NCBI GenBank assembly: GCA_003550305.1
Contig: QKYT01000028.1
Coordinates: 246,041-299,887 of the forward strand
DNA from: Glomus cerebriforme
Lineage: Eukaryota > Glomeromycota > Glomeromycetes > Glomerales > Glomeraceae
Direction of reading: 5' to 3'
Length of the DNA stretch: 53,847 bases
A program made the position numbers and the translations under genes. Below, in pieces: positions 12,346-23,987 of the stretch; position 1 is the stretch's first letter; each line of letters begins with the position of its first letter. The notes below the pieces were generated by a model. The model made no database searches and was not told where the DNA came from. It saw only the letters and a list, made by a program, of their open reading frames with translations.

Positions 12346-13540
12346 GAGATGAAGGAATTCACAATAAATACTCCTTCTAATGAGAATGAAGAGTCATTTT
12401 TATGAAACAGGGCAAAATTTAAATTAATTTTATTCTTTAATTAGTTTAATTAAAATGAACAAATAAGGAATACCATTAACACATAGAAGAGTTAAAGAAC
12501 ACATATATTATGACTAAAAAAGGTTCAATCTAAAAAATAGATTACATTTGAATATAAATAATATTATAATTATTTAAAGAGTAATTTCTAATTAATATAT
12601 AGCTTAATATTTTTAAATGAACATTTGATTGTAAAAGTTTTTTTAATAATTTTTTTGTCAAGAAATTTAGAATAGTATCAACACCTTAATTAAATAAAAA
12701 TATTAATTTTGTGTAATATAGTATTTTTGCAAGCATAAATCACACATTATAAGACTGATTTTGTAAATAAACAAGAACAAATTATTTATTTAATTTAGTT
12801 CTGTTATTAAAGGAAAATCTTGAAATAATTTATACATTTATTAAAATCAATAAAGCAATATAAAAAATATACTATACTCTATATGGTGACAATTTAATAA
12901 CATGTAATACAAAGTAATTTTAATTAAGCAGAAAACCAGAAGCACTTGAAAAACAATTCAATTTTACTTCTTTGTACAGTATATAAAATTATTTTGTAGA
13001 GTATTATGATTATATTGAATCACATTAAAGGACCTTGGGCTATAGAAATATTTGCATTTGTAATAAGGTATACTGTATGTCATGTTTTTCTATTCTTGTT
13101 CTTATTTTTCAAAAAAGATTTCTTTTTTCTTTTGATTGGTTACATCATCTTTATTTTTGAGATGTGTTAATAAAATTATCACACCTGTGAATAACTTAAA
13201 CATATTAATGAGAGCAAATGTGCTTCTAAATTATCATCATTAAAGGGTGATTTATATTATCAAATACTGAGTTAAATGTATCAGTTGATGATTCTGCTTC
13301 TCGGTTGAATATTCTTAATAAATTAGCTAATATTTCTACTTTCTATATAGATTGCTTCATAAATATGTAAATTGCTTTTAAATTTAATCATATTTGAATT
13401 ACCAAGAAGTATAACTTCTTGTGCTCATCTGATTCACCATTACAACATTCTATTTAATAATAAATAAATAAATAAATTATTATTTCATTTTTTATAAAAA
13501 CTAAAATAAAATATAACACGAGGAGTTCCATCAATAACCT
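12346..13540. other. AT-rich spacer, nothing recognised
   Basis: About 1.2 kb of AT-rich sequence with short A/T runs. No ORF, tRNA, terminal inverted repeat or tandem repeat stood out on either strand. Confidence 0.35.
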
Positions 13541-13544
13541 TTCT

Positions 13545-14957
13545 TTTTTTCACCTCATCATATTTCATACCTTAGGATAAAATGTTTGATATCCACTTAA
13601 AATTTGCCACATAATAACTCCAATATTATATACATCAGATTTTTTATTTAACACATAATTTTTACTTATATCATTAACATTATTTTGATTTTTGGAACTT
13701 TTTGGATCCATGTAAGATATCATACCAAACATTCTAGATGTCCTAATTAATGTTTCAGCAATTCAAACCAAAGTCTGCCAATTTAATGATTCCTTGATGT
13801 ACAACTAAGTATATTATTTGCATGCTTTTATTCATATTAAAAAAATCATAATTAATTTACTATAATGTTCTGTAACAATAATTTGTATTATAAAAATTAT
13901 CTTACCAAATCACAATTTTCATGTAAATACAAGATAGTACTTACTAATTGTAACACTAGGTTAATTTTGTTATTCCATTCAAGTTCATTGAAATAGGACC
14001 CCGAAATATATATATAGGGGTAAGGTGACTTTTGAATTTTTTACTAATAGCTCTACGCAAGGGTTTTTTATATGATCGCTACGCAAAATTAGTACTTAAC
14101 ATCAGATAATCATGAAAAATAAGCAAATTAATCATCTGACCTCTAGTTATCATATGATTTAGGCTATTATTTTTCAAACATTGTTTAATGGGTTTTTAAT
14201 TTTTTATTCAAATAAAAATTGTAAATTGTTTCCAACTTTACATTTTAGGATAATTAATTTGAAATAAAAGTTTCTTTTGAAATATGAAATACTCAAATAA
14301 GTGTTATAAATTTGTTATTTAAAATTAAACAATTTATTTATATATAATAAATATAATAAATATAAATCAGCCAAATTAGTACTAAAAATACGCAAATTNA
14401 NCNNNTNNNTTTNAAAAAAATTACTAAAAATACGCATTATGAATACCTGACTTTAACCAAAAAAAGCCAAAATAATACGCAAATCAAAACCTGGCTTCAA
14501 TATTTATCACTATTATGGCTACGCGTTTGTTGACCCTACCCCTATATATATATTTCGGGGTCCTATTGAAATGCTCTTTTAAATAGGTTTGTAAAGTATC
14601 ACCATCAATATATTCCAAACCAAAGAATAATTGTTCAGTTGATGAATTAAATCTAAAGCAAAAAAAAAATAATTAAAAGTTAATTAGATTATTTGACAAA
14701 ATAAATATAATTTGTTTTCATTTTTATTTATTCTTACCAGTTTCTTTATCTACAATATATAGAATACAATAATATTTTATTAATATAAAATATAAATGCG
14801 GAAATCATGGATTATAAATCTCAAACCACTTTTACTATTTCATTTAGAGTTGCCAGCTAACACAAAAAATGCTTCCAAATGCACTATCTCTTATTGATTT
14901 TATATTTTTAAAGCCTAAATATTCGTAATATTTAATATGTTCATTAGAAATTGAATT
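13545..14957 (-). pseudogene. Protein kinase pseudogene split by a MITE
   Basis: Read on the minus strand from about 14957. First a degraded glycine-loop segment (NEHIKYYEYLGFKNIKSI, then SAFGSIFCVSW). Then TEQLFFGLEYIDGDTLQTYL ending at the MITE boundary, resumed beyond the MITE by LEWNNKINLVLQLVSTILYL and HENCDLV before a GTAAGA donor. Next comes HANNIL, a frameshift, VHQGIIKLADFGL, a stop, MFGMISYMDPKS, and KKSDVYNIGVIMWQILSG. This is a TKL-like kinase of another subfamily from the 8.5 kb gene. Frameshifts, stops and loss of the HRD segment make it non-functional. The 570 bp insert at 13995-14564 lies inside the coding frame. Confidence 0.75.
13995..14564. mobile_element. 570 bp MITE, hAT-like (8 bp target duplication)
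   Basis: Terminal inverted repeats of about 28 bp begin AGGACCCCGAAATATATATA at the left and are matched in reverse at the right end. Direct repeats ATTGAAAT lie on both sides (13987-13994, 14565-14572); 8 bp duplications are typical of hAT insertions. The inside is non-coding and rich in CTACGCAA and TACGCAAAT motifs. A cluster of Ns lies at 14399-14413. It interrupts the minus-strand kinase pseudogene, so inserted after that gene existed. Confidence 0.85.
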
Positions 14958-15451
14958 TTTTTAATATAATCAATTTTTTTAAGTTTATTTATTAATCAGC
15001 ATGATCAGGAAACATGACGTAATACTTATTTCCATTTTTCAGTTTGAGCTAATCCTCTTTGTAACCAGTAAATAATAATAATAATTTTTTTTTTAAAACA
15101 GTTATAGTTTTTTAAAAAGATGTCAAGATCATTTATCATTTATTATTTTGCAAAATATTCATTATTTACACCAAAATTTAAATGGTATAAAAAAAATGTG
15201 TAGTAATACTTATATTTATTTGAGTTAGATTATTATCTATCAGTTGTATCAGTTGCACACGCGATCAATGGTAGTATTTTATGAATAGATTCATATGATT
15301 GACTTTTATAAATATGATTGGTTCTGATATTTCGCGTGACATGATAACACAATAAAATTACTATGTGACTCATAAAATCTAGTATCTTCTAAACAAATAA
15401 ATCAAAATTACCCCATTTTTTTTTCTCTAAATTTAAAAACTAGATTCTCAG
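14958..15451. other. AT-rich spacer
   Basis: Upstream flank of the minus-strand kinase pseudogene. No gene or repeat recognised. Confidence 0.3.
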
Positions 15452-15700
15452 TCCCTTTAACCTTACTTTCTCTTACTTTCTTTATACTGTATGAGGTCTT
15501 CCTGTATCAGGCAAGGAGGGTCCAGTCAGGTAGTCGAGTATTTCCTATCTGGCTGGTTTTGTTTCTTTTTAAATTCCTTTAAACTTTCACTTATCTTCCT
15601 TATACTGTGTATGAGGTCTTCTTCATATCAGGCAAGGAAAGACCGGTTAGATAGTCGAGTATCTCTCCTATCTGCGGTTTGGTTTAGATTAGAATTCCCT
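15452..15700 (+). repeat. Second dimeric ~120 bp dispersed repeat
   Basis: Two units in the same order and orientation as at 11520-11759, again ending GGTTTAGATTAGAATTCC. In the first unit (hairpin 15522-15556) the 12-bp stem pairs throughout if G-U pairs are allowed. The second unit has a small deletion in the 3' arm (CTATCTGCGG). Confidence 0.7.
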
Positions 15701-16912
15701 TTTCATTTATGAAGCAATGTCAGCAAATAAAAGAAAAGAGAAGAAATACTACTTCAAGATAAATTAAGTAATATGCAACAACTTTAAGAAAGATAGCTGG
15801 GAGAAAAGTTACTTTCAAACTTATTAAGACAATTTTTACAATATTTCATTAATTTCACTAATTTTTCAAACGTTATGCACATTTATTTTATTTTAGTTAA
15901 CGAAAGAACTTTTATGAAAGTTGTTTAACATTAATTAATTTTATGTTATTAAAAAAATAAATATATAATATTGTGGTGTAATTGAGATGGATGAACACAT
16001 GCAACATTTTATGAAAATACGATTTTCTAAGCCATAACTTTAAAATAGATTAAAAGTGTATACTTTCAAAAAAACTTGTAAATCCTTCCTTTTTTGGACA
16101 ATTTATGATAATGTCAGCCAGAAATTTATTACTTATGTAATTGACATTATCATAATTCCGGTCCTGAAAAAATGCGTGCAGCTAATAAATTTTTTTGGCN
16201 GANTGATCGAAAAAGTTTATTATTCTTTTTCTTTAGATATTTCAATTTAAAATTTTTGATAATTTTACATTAAGAAAGGAACATTATTTTGGAAGTTTTC
16301 ATTTGAGATCCAACGTAATAGCAACCGAATTAATGTATGTTTTCAGGAACTCAAACAAAATTTTTAAGAGTAAGAAATTAGTGTAATATCACATAATTCA
16401 CATGATCATGATTCATGATCTCTTTATTAATTTTTTTTTAATTTCTCTATGGATGTTTATAAAGAAAAGCATTAAATAATCATAACTATTATATCAGATA
16501 TTTAACATTTTAAAACGTTATCTTGGATAAAATATATGTAAAATTGTCCAACATTTATTATGTATTAATGTGATATTTCCACTACTCTCAAAATTATTTT
16601 TTAAACCTAAAATTTATATTATTATATATTCTTCAATTATAGCCAGAAGTAAATAAAATTCAATTACAATTGTATCAATTGTATCAATAACAGAAAATTT
16701 TTTACACGAAATCTGATTAATAGATTTAACATACAGTATAATTTTAATCAAACTTAATTGCTGCTTGTAAAAAACTATTTTCGCTTTTGCAAAAATTTTT
16801 TCATTTCCTCGTCAAATTTACATATATTACAACGTGTTTAATTACTTGTTATTTTATTTTCAAAAATTATAAGCAGAATTATCTAATGATTACGAGAAAC
16901 TTTTTGTATTAT
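15701..16912. other. AT-rich spacer with one strong inverted repeat
   Basis: At 16103-16116 and 16142-16155 a 14-bp perfect inverted repeat (TTATGATAATGTCA) with a 25-nt spacer could form a cruciform or RNA hairpin. Two Ns follow at 16200-16203. No coding sequence is supported. Confidence 0.45.
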
Positions 16913-16920
16913 CGGAGAAC

Positions 16921-18902
16921 CAGAGTCCCGGATTTATTCTATTATTATAATAAAAGAATAAAATGGAATTTTTGCCGTATAATGGAATAAAACGGAATTT
17001 TTATGAATTTTAATAATTTTATTCCGACACGTGATGATTAGGTATAAATATGGATCAACGGGATAAATTTTTATCACAAAAAAATTTTAATAAAATGCCG
17101 CCTACTTCTATAGTTACTGCTTTTTCACGTGTGCAAGAATTTTCTGAAGATTTTTTTTGCAGATAATGGAAAACTCATGTGTCGTTTTTATGATCATAGC
17201 ATTAACTTTCAAACAAAAAACACAGTTACTGCTCATATAGGTTCTAAAACACATATTTGTAATAAAAAAATGAAAATAGAGCAAACAAAAACAAGGCAAC
17301 CAACTATTCAAACTATTATTAATGCATCTGAAACAAAAAAAATATTATATATAATCTAGTAGATGCATTTGTAGCAGCTGATATTCCGTTAGAAAAAGTA
17401 GATAAACTTCAAAATTGGTTACATAAATATTGTATTGAAGGTGGATTTATTCCAAAATCAGATACTTTGCGCCATGAATATTTACTGAAATTATTTGAAA
17501 GTCATGTTAATAAACTTAAAGAATTTTTTAGTAATAAGCGAGTTTCAATCATTATAGATGAAACATAGTAGATCACGAAGTGTAATCAACATACTTTAGC
17601 TATAATGGTACAACAAAATTAGTTCATGTTGATTATTTAGAAAGGGTTAATAATTGTACAATCGGACAACCTATTATTCAAACCTTAGTTCAATGGGAAA
17701 TTCCTTTTAATTTACCACAACTAGTTGCATCAGACTCTGCAGCCTATATGAAGAAATGCTATCGTGATGTATTAAAACCACTAATGCACGACTAATCCAT
17801 TTGCCTTGTTTAGCACATATACCAAATATTATTGGGTTAGTACATTATATTTAATATATATTATTGTCTTTTTTTAAAACAATTTATTGATATTTAATTT
17901 TTAGAGAAGCCTGGGCGTACATCAATTACTTGCAAATATTAAATAGTAAAAGCAGAAAAGTACGTTATATATCATATCTTCAACTCAAGGACTATCTAAT
18001 CCAAAAAATATACCTTTGTCTAACACAACAAGATGGAATACTTGGTTTCGTATGGCATTTTATGTATATGTTCGCGGATTTTATAATGAAGAAAGTCAAG
18101 AAAATTCAACATCTATAGTTGAAAAAATAAATGCAATTTTTACGGATCAACAATCTAATGAGCGTGTTGAAATTTATTTAGCATTTATTCAGGAACATGA
18201 ACAACAATTTGTGGCTGATCTTGATTTTTTTTCAACAAGAAACTAAACCAATATTTCCTTTTATTGAGCAAAGATTACAACAGCTTGAAGCACGAATAAT
18301 TTCAGGAAAAACTATGACTAATTTTGGATCAACTATTGATTCAGTTTTACAAAAATTTAATTCCCCTTTAACGGCATTTTGTCCAGTATTTCAACAAGCA
18401 TATGATGCGGCTTGAAGATCATGTATTTCAACATCCTGCACGTTCATTATTTAGGGCTGTTCAAGTTTTTGATCCACGATTTTTATCAAATCGAGATATT
18501 TATTCTCACAAAATTATTAGAGAACTAGATGATCCATCAATATTTCTTATGCAGGAATGGTCAATTTATATTAATATCAATTGAATTTCTGAACTAAATG
18601 AATTTTGGGATAAAGTTTCATTACAACTTCTTCTTTTAGAAAAAATTGCGCGAAATTATATTTGGCTACCAATCTCTTCTTGTGCAGTAGAAAGAAGTTT
18701 TTCTGCATATAATAAAATTTTATGATAAACAAAACTTAAATCCAGAATCACTTAAATTTCTTACTTTAATGTACTTCAATAATCAAAATAGCAATAAATA
18801 ACTATTATAGTTAGTAAAATCTATATCAGAATAAAATCGGAATTTTTGCTGTTATCGTGATAAAAATTTGTGATTTGATATCGGAATTTTTCCGGGTTTC
18901 TG
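16921..18902 (+). mobile_element. hAT transposon, 1982 bp, decayed
   Basis: Ends are CAGAGTCCCGG on the left and CCGGGTTTCTG on the right, imperfect terminal inverted repeats. Perfect 8 bp target duplications CGGAGAAC lie at 16913-16920 and 18903-18910. Size, TIR start CAG and 8 bp duplication fit the hAT superfamily. It carries one decayed transposase gene and a TATAAATA about 50 nt before its start. Its TIRs and subterminal sequence are shared with the 331 bp MITE 20 bp downstream. Confidence 0.9.
17095..18801 (+). pseudogene. hAT transposase, frameshifted
   Basis: The reading frame starts MPPTSIVTAFSRVQEF and soon shifts. A BED-like zinc-finger region follows (CRFYDHSINFQTKN, HIGSKTHICNK). 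Then VDAFVAADIPLEKVDKLQNW, IIIDET (a catalytic-core segment), LVASDSAAYMKKCY and HIPNIIG. The C-terminal hAT dimerisation region reads RNYIWLPISSCAVERSFSAY. There are several frameshifts and stops; at 17839-17903 an intron-like stretch (GT...TTTTTAG) may be a real intron. Family role: excision and integration of hAT elements. This copy cannot make a full protein, though it could have mobilised the adjacent MITE in the past. Confidence 0.88.
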
Positions 18903-18922
18903 CGGAGAACCGAATATTAGAG

Positions 18923-19253
18923 CAGAGACCCGGAAAAATTCCATTATTATAATAAATGAATAAATTGGAATTTTTATGAATAATAATTTCATTCCGACAC
19001 GTGACAATTGGCCAATCATTATTGCGCTTTATCGTGATGGAATTTGTAAAAATTCCATGGTAACCGATAAATTGCCGATCATTTCGATCATTTTTGGCCA
19101 AAATTATTGCCATGTCACTAGAACAAACTAGATCAGCTCGCATTAAGCCGTGAGCAGGCTAGAATTATCAAATGTTTCTTACCATAATTAGTAAAATTGT
19201 TATCGGAATTAAATCGATATGTGATTTGATATCGGAATTTTTCCGGGTCTCTG
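18923..19253. mobile_element. 331 bp hAT MITE, same family as neighbour
   Basis: Perfect 20-bp terminal inverted repeats start CAGAGACCCGGAAAAATTCC. 8 bp target duplications TATTAGAG lie at 18915-18922 and 19254-19261. Subterminal text (CATTATTATAATAAATGAA, ATTCCGACACGTGA; right end GTGATTTGATATCGGAATTT) matches the neighbouring 1982 bp hAT, so it is an internal-deletion derivative or relative. It ends 183 bp before the start of BTB gene 4. Confidence 0.9.
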
Positions 19254-19435
19254 TATTAGAGTAATTATGCACGTGTTTAAAGTCACATGACATATTCATT
19301 CTAATTAGTTCGGAGAATTATTAATGAAGATCTTCAAAAAAGGAAAAAATGGTAAGTTTTCTTGCATAAAAATATTAATTTTATTTTTATTGAATATTTT
19401 TTTTTAAACAATATTTATAAATTTGAGTTAAAAAT

Positions 19436-20862
19436 ATGTCATATAATTTTGAATCCGGACTATCCGAAGCGCTTGGACAATTACTCAAATTAGAAACGGA
19501 TTATAATGTTATCATTCACATTGGCAAAAAACCTAATTTTAAAGAATTTCATGCTCATTCTAATATTTTGCGCTGTAGATCTGAATATTTTAACAAAACA
19601 CTTTCTGCTAAAAATATCGAGAAAAAAGATGGAAAATATTTAATTAAAATGCCAAATATTTCTCCTAAGGTTTTTGAAGATATTCTTAAGTAAGTGACTG
19701 AGTGAGACTGACTACATTAATAAATTTTTAGCCATTTTTTTAATTTATCCTTCTTATTTTTTTTAGGTACATTTACACTGACCAAATTGATATTAATAAA
19801 ACTGGAAACGAGCTTTTAGATCTTATGATCGTTTCTGATGAATTAATGTTGAACCAATTGACTAAATCTACCGAAGATTTTATTATTAAAAATCATCAAT
19901 TCTTGCAAAATGACCCAGTTGGAATTCTTCAAATGATCTATTATTGCAAACCTCTTGTTAAATCACAAGAATTTTGTTTGGAAAAAATTTGTTCTGAACC
20001 AGAAATTTTATTCAACTCTGATAAATTTACTCAACTATCTGCTCCTTTATTGGAAATTATTTTAAAACGCGATGACTTNAATTTAAAAGAAATTAAAATT
20101 TGGGAAAATTTAATTAAATGGGGATTAGCACAAGAACAAGCACCTAATCAAGACGTCACTAAATGGACTCAAGATGATATCAGTTNCTTTAAAGGGATTC
20201 TTTACAAATTTATTCCTTTAATTAGATTTTATGACATATCGACTGAAGATTACTACAACAAAGTTAAACCCTATGAAGAAATTTTATCTAAAGAATTAAG
20301 AGATGATATCTTAAAGTTTCACATGGTTCCTGGTTATAAACCAACATACACAAGTAGAAATTCAATTATAATTAATCGAGAACATATTGTACTTTTTGCA
20401 AACTGGATTGATAGAATCGAGAGAAAAAATATTGAAAATATTCCTTACGAATTTAATCTTTTATATAGAGCTAGCAGAGATGGCAATACAGCTGCAGCAT
20501 TTCATACTAAATGTGATAATAAGGGAGCCACTATGGTTGTACTAAAGATTAAAAATTCAGAACAAATAGTTGGAGGATATAATCCACTTTTTTGGGATTT
20601 AAGTAATGGTATTAAGTATACAAAAGATAGTTTTATATTCTCACTTATGGAAAAAACAAATCTTCAAAGTGCAAAAGTAGTTTACAGTAATGGNGTTGCT
20701 TACCCTTCTATACAATGTTGGGCGGGTAGTGGACCAGTGTTCAGTACTGATTTAAATTTANCTGGTAACTGGAAATGTGTTCCATATTCTTATCCCACAC
20801 TTAATTTACCAAGTAGTATTAATGTGGACGATTATGAAGTATTTCAAGTTATAAAAAAATAA
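19436..20862 (+). CDS. BTB-BACK-TLDc protein, gene 4 (2 exons)
   Basis: Exons 19436-19689 and 19767-20862 give 449 residues. The intron (GTAAGTGACTG ... TTTTTTAG) splits a Lys codon at the shared position; exon 2 begins YIYTDQIDINKTGNELL. BTB about residues 18-100 (VIIHIGKKPN, HAHSNILRCRSEYF), BACK about 115-230 (IVSDELMLNQL, WENLIKWGLAQ, FIPLIRFYDIS), TLDc about 275-449 (LLYRASRDGNTAAA, FHTKCDNKGAT, IVGGYNPLFWD, GSGPVFS, VDDYEVFQVI). Four Ns interrupt exon 2 and more follow in the 3' flank. Exon 1 and the start of the intron are almost the same as in gene 7 at the window end, so this is a very recent duplicate pair. A hAT MITE ends 183 bp upstream. Confidence 0.92.
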
Positions 20863-20984
20863 TTATATTATATATATTTATTATCTGATTTTATGNTCCA
20901 GATAATCCAAAATCTGAAATATAAGAAACCTANAATATATTTCTACTATAAAAATCTTTATATAAATATCCTAAAATATGTAAA

Positions 20985-21415
20985 TTTNTAAGGTCATCTA
21001 CTATTCTAAATAAATAAGAAATTTTCTTCCCATAAAATATTTATCTTAAATTTCCTTGTTCTGCAAATTGCGTAATCATTATAAATTCTTTAGTTTCTGA
21101 TCTTTTGTTATTCCATAAAATTTAAATAAGTATTATCCTTGAAATAAAAATAATTTATAACATAAATAAATAATAACATATTATTATTAAAATCAATTAG
21201 GTAAAAATAGTTACCTCATTTAAATATTCAGCTAACAATTTAACATTTTCAAAGCAACTTTTATAGGTGTTGAGTCACTTTTTCCCAATTTCCATCATCT
21301 TGTTTAATATATTTTGCTTTACCATTAACTGTACTAATCTTTGAATTTCTATTTATTATTGTATGCCATCCAGTGAAGCTACTACTATTTGATCCAATTC
21401 TATCTTTTTATAATT
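20985..21415 (-). pseudogene. Protein kinase N-terminal relic
   Basis: On the minus strand the upstream part reads KDRIGSNSSSFTGWHTI, then VNGKAKYIKQDDGNWEK, a frameshift, and DSTPIKVALKMLN. This matches the glycine-loop to VAIK-Lys region of the 8.5 kb kinase ([23 protein letters not shown]). After an intron-like gap it continues as ETKEFIMITQFAEQGNLR, matching the start of that kinase's exon 2. The rest of the catalytic domain is missing. It lies tail-to-tail with BTB gene 4. Confidence 0.7.
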
Positions 21416-21783
21416 ACTGGATGGCATGTAATTTCATTTTCATATCTTTTTTTTAGAGGTTTAGAATATTTTGAGCTTTAAAACTAGTATTAAAAATTTG
21501 AAATACAACTCTAAATATAGTATTAATTTCAGCAAAAAAAATAAGAATAAATAAAAAACATTTTTAATAACAATTTTAAAGTTTTTTCAAAAAAAAATCA
21601 TTATTTTTAGCTGAAAGATTACAAACAAACTCATTAGATCAAGTCTTTTAGTATAATTATTTGATACATCTTACAGCACTTTAATTGAATTTTTAGTTTC
21701 ACTTTATGTTATATATTATATTTAATTTAGTAGCTTATTAAATTTTTTTGGAGAGCATTTTTAATAAAACATGATATATATCT

Positions 21784-21989
21784 CTCTATGAAAAAAGAAT
21801 ATCCAGAAATTGTTGCTAAAAATGTCTGTCTGCATCCAAAAAATGTCCCACACGTCCAAGGACAATCGCAATGTTCTGGATTTAATGTATCACAGTGTCA
21901 GTGTGTGGAATATTGCAGTTTTCCAGACATTTTCCAGACGCACCTGGGCAATTTTGATGACAATTTCTGGAAATTCTTTTTTCATAGGG
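21784..21989. mobile_element. ~205 bp MITE
   Basis: The left end CTATGAAAAAAGAAT, then TCCAGAAATTGT after one mismatch, is repeated in reverse at the right end (ending ATTCTTTTTTCATAG at 21987). This gives about 28 bp of nearly perfect terminal inverted repeat. The target duplication is not clear, so the outer edges may be off by some bases. Two overlapping short ORFs inside it are not genes. Confidence 0.6.
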
Positions 21990-22925
21990 CATATGTAGAA
22001 ACTTCCTTTCCTTAGAAGTATTATTATTTTTCACCACTTTTCAGACTTGTTTTACCAATAATATAGGCTCTTCCTTTAATTCTGATAAGCATTTTGAATA
22101 AGATGTGCACTCCCATCTTGAATTTTGGCTTTAGAGCATAAACAATACCAATGATATTTTATCAAATCTGCTGGTTTGACTATTTTGATATATCTATATA
22201 TTTAGAAATAGCATATTCTTTCTTTGGCTTTATATTATTAACTTGAATCAATTGCTAGCAATTAAAACAAATTACCATTTGACTTTATGAATCTTAGGTT
22301 TGCAGTATCTCTTATCTGTCAACTGGCCTATTCCAAATGATGCATAAAGGCAGAATACATGTAAACACCATTTCTTCTTAGTGATTAGCTCTTGCAATAT
22401 AATTCTTATTCAAATAACCTATTGTTAAGAAGTTTTATTCCATCTAATAATGGATAAATCATTCCATTTCAATTACTTTCTCCAGCTATATACTAGAGGC
22501 CTGCATTTGGCTAAATTTTGAAGCCTGGACTGCCCAAAATTTAAATATAAATGTATATTCCAGCTAGAGTTGGATCATTCCTAACAGAAGATGGTCCTGT
22601 GATGGTCCTGGTTACAGTCTTTGGTCCAGGATTTGACTGATATTATATACACTATATTTTTAATCCAATAGAATTGCTAGGATTAAAAATCTGGCTAGAA
22701 TCATTGATTAGCAAGACACTGTAGGTCTTTAATTACTCTATTTAAACTATAAATTAATTTTAATATTGTTTAAACTTTATTATAAAGCAGTAATTGATAT
22801 GTAGCCACATGAATTCAGACCAAAGACCAGTCTTTGGATCGGTCCTGGACTGGTTCATAAGACTATTTTATAATTGATCCACGGCCCGTTTCTATAATGC
22901 CTTAAGACATACCCAACAATATATA
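21990..22925. other. AT-rich spacer, possible degraded MITE
   Basis: Related GTCTTTGGTC and GGTCCTGG motifs in opposite orientation near 22590-22640 and 22820-22860 hint at a worn foldback element, but the arms do not align well. No gene seen. Confidence 0.3.
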
Positions 22926-23140
22926 GGGACGTCTAAAGCAGGCAAATCACGTGATCATAACAAAAATATTTTCACCTGTGTCACGCCCTCCACTTCTCAT
23001 TTTTATTAAGTATCCTGGACAGAATTTTTCGGTGAACCTATTTGTCACACAATTATTTGTCACATTGTAATTTCTTAATGCCGTAATACTGGCCAAAAAT
23101 CTGTCTAAATCGGGCGATTTACACCGCTTTAGACGACCCC
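22926..23140. mobile_element. 215 bp MITE flanked by TA-rich site
   Basis: The left end GGGACGTCTAAAGC and the right end (reverse complement GGGGTCGTCTAAAGC) form imperfect terminal inverted repeats of about 25-28 bp, flanked on both sides by TATATA. This suits a Tc1/mariner-like element inserting at TA. The inside has no coding potential. Confidence 0.6.
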
Positions 23141-23787
23141 TTATATAGTAATTATTTTTTGATTTGGGCATATATTATGACTTGGAGCGTCAGGTGTCTA
23201 TCTTCAAAGTTATCTTAAAACAAGGAATGTATCTGCGCACAGGTGTTACTCCATAGATTCATGTACTTGCTCAGCATTTGCCTCAATTTATGCGATATCT
23301 GCGGCACTTTTCAACATCAAGTATAGAAAGAAGAATTATCAACAGGTAATTAACTTGTTATTATACTCTTAATTTAGGTACGATTATTTTTTGGAGGAAG
23401 TGAAAGGAAATCAAAAAACCTGTATTCTCTGTTATGAAAACCGGCAACTATTACTGTATATCAGATACACGAAATTAAAACCTAGAATATAAATCATGCA
23501 TTTCTTCCTATTAATGGTGTTGTCAATAAATTTTTAGGTGAAATAATGCGAAAGGATGATAAAATATATGGTGGTATCGTGAACTTTCTTGTAACTACTC
23601 TAATTTTTTATTGTAACTGAAAAATAATTAATGTAAATTTATATATAACATTTTTTTATTTTTATTTCTCTGTCAACAAAAAAACAATCTTACTTTATTG
23701 ATACAATTTCAATTAAATCTATTCATAATTAAAATTTTGTAGCACTGATTTTTTTTTGCTTGAGATAATCTCCTCTATAAATTATTA
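23141..23787. other. Unassigned spacer
   Basis: At 23240-23400 a stretch of mixed base composition ends at AACAG/GTAATT and resumes after TTTAG, which could be old exon sequence. No family recognised. The remainder is AT-rich. Confidence 0.3.
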
Positions 23788-23789
23788 TA

Positions 23790-23971
23790 CAGTCGTCCCC
23801 CTCTATAGGCACCCCCTGTTTAGTCACACCCCTTATAAGCACATTTATGCTTGGCCCAAGTTACTAATAATATTATTAAAAAACCTCCTCTATAGTTACA
23901 TCATATAGGTTTTTTATAATCACACCTTTTTTTTCAGTCCTGAGGGGTGTGATTATATAGGGGGACGACTG
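23790..23971. mobile_element. 182 bp MITE, pogo/Tigger-like ends
   Basis: The element starts CAGTCGTCCCCCTCTATAGG. It ends with the near-perfect reverse complement and is flanked by TA at 23788-23789 and 23972-23973. The CAGT...CCCC ends and TA duplication resemble pogo/Tigger elements of the Tc1/mariner superfamily. The inner parts are also inverted, so the whole can fold back. Confidence 0.8.
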
Positions 23972-23987
23972 TACATAGATAAATTAC

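Noticed and set aside
21788..22015. Two overlapping ORFs of 62 and 75 codons
   Set aside because: They lie inside a MITE with ~28 bp terminal inverted repeats and match no protein family.
22560..22870. Possible MITE with GGTCCTGG/CTTTGGTC arms
   Set aside because: The arms do not align over a useful length and no target duplication is visible.
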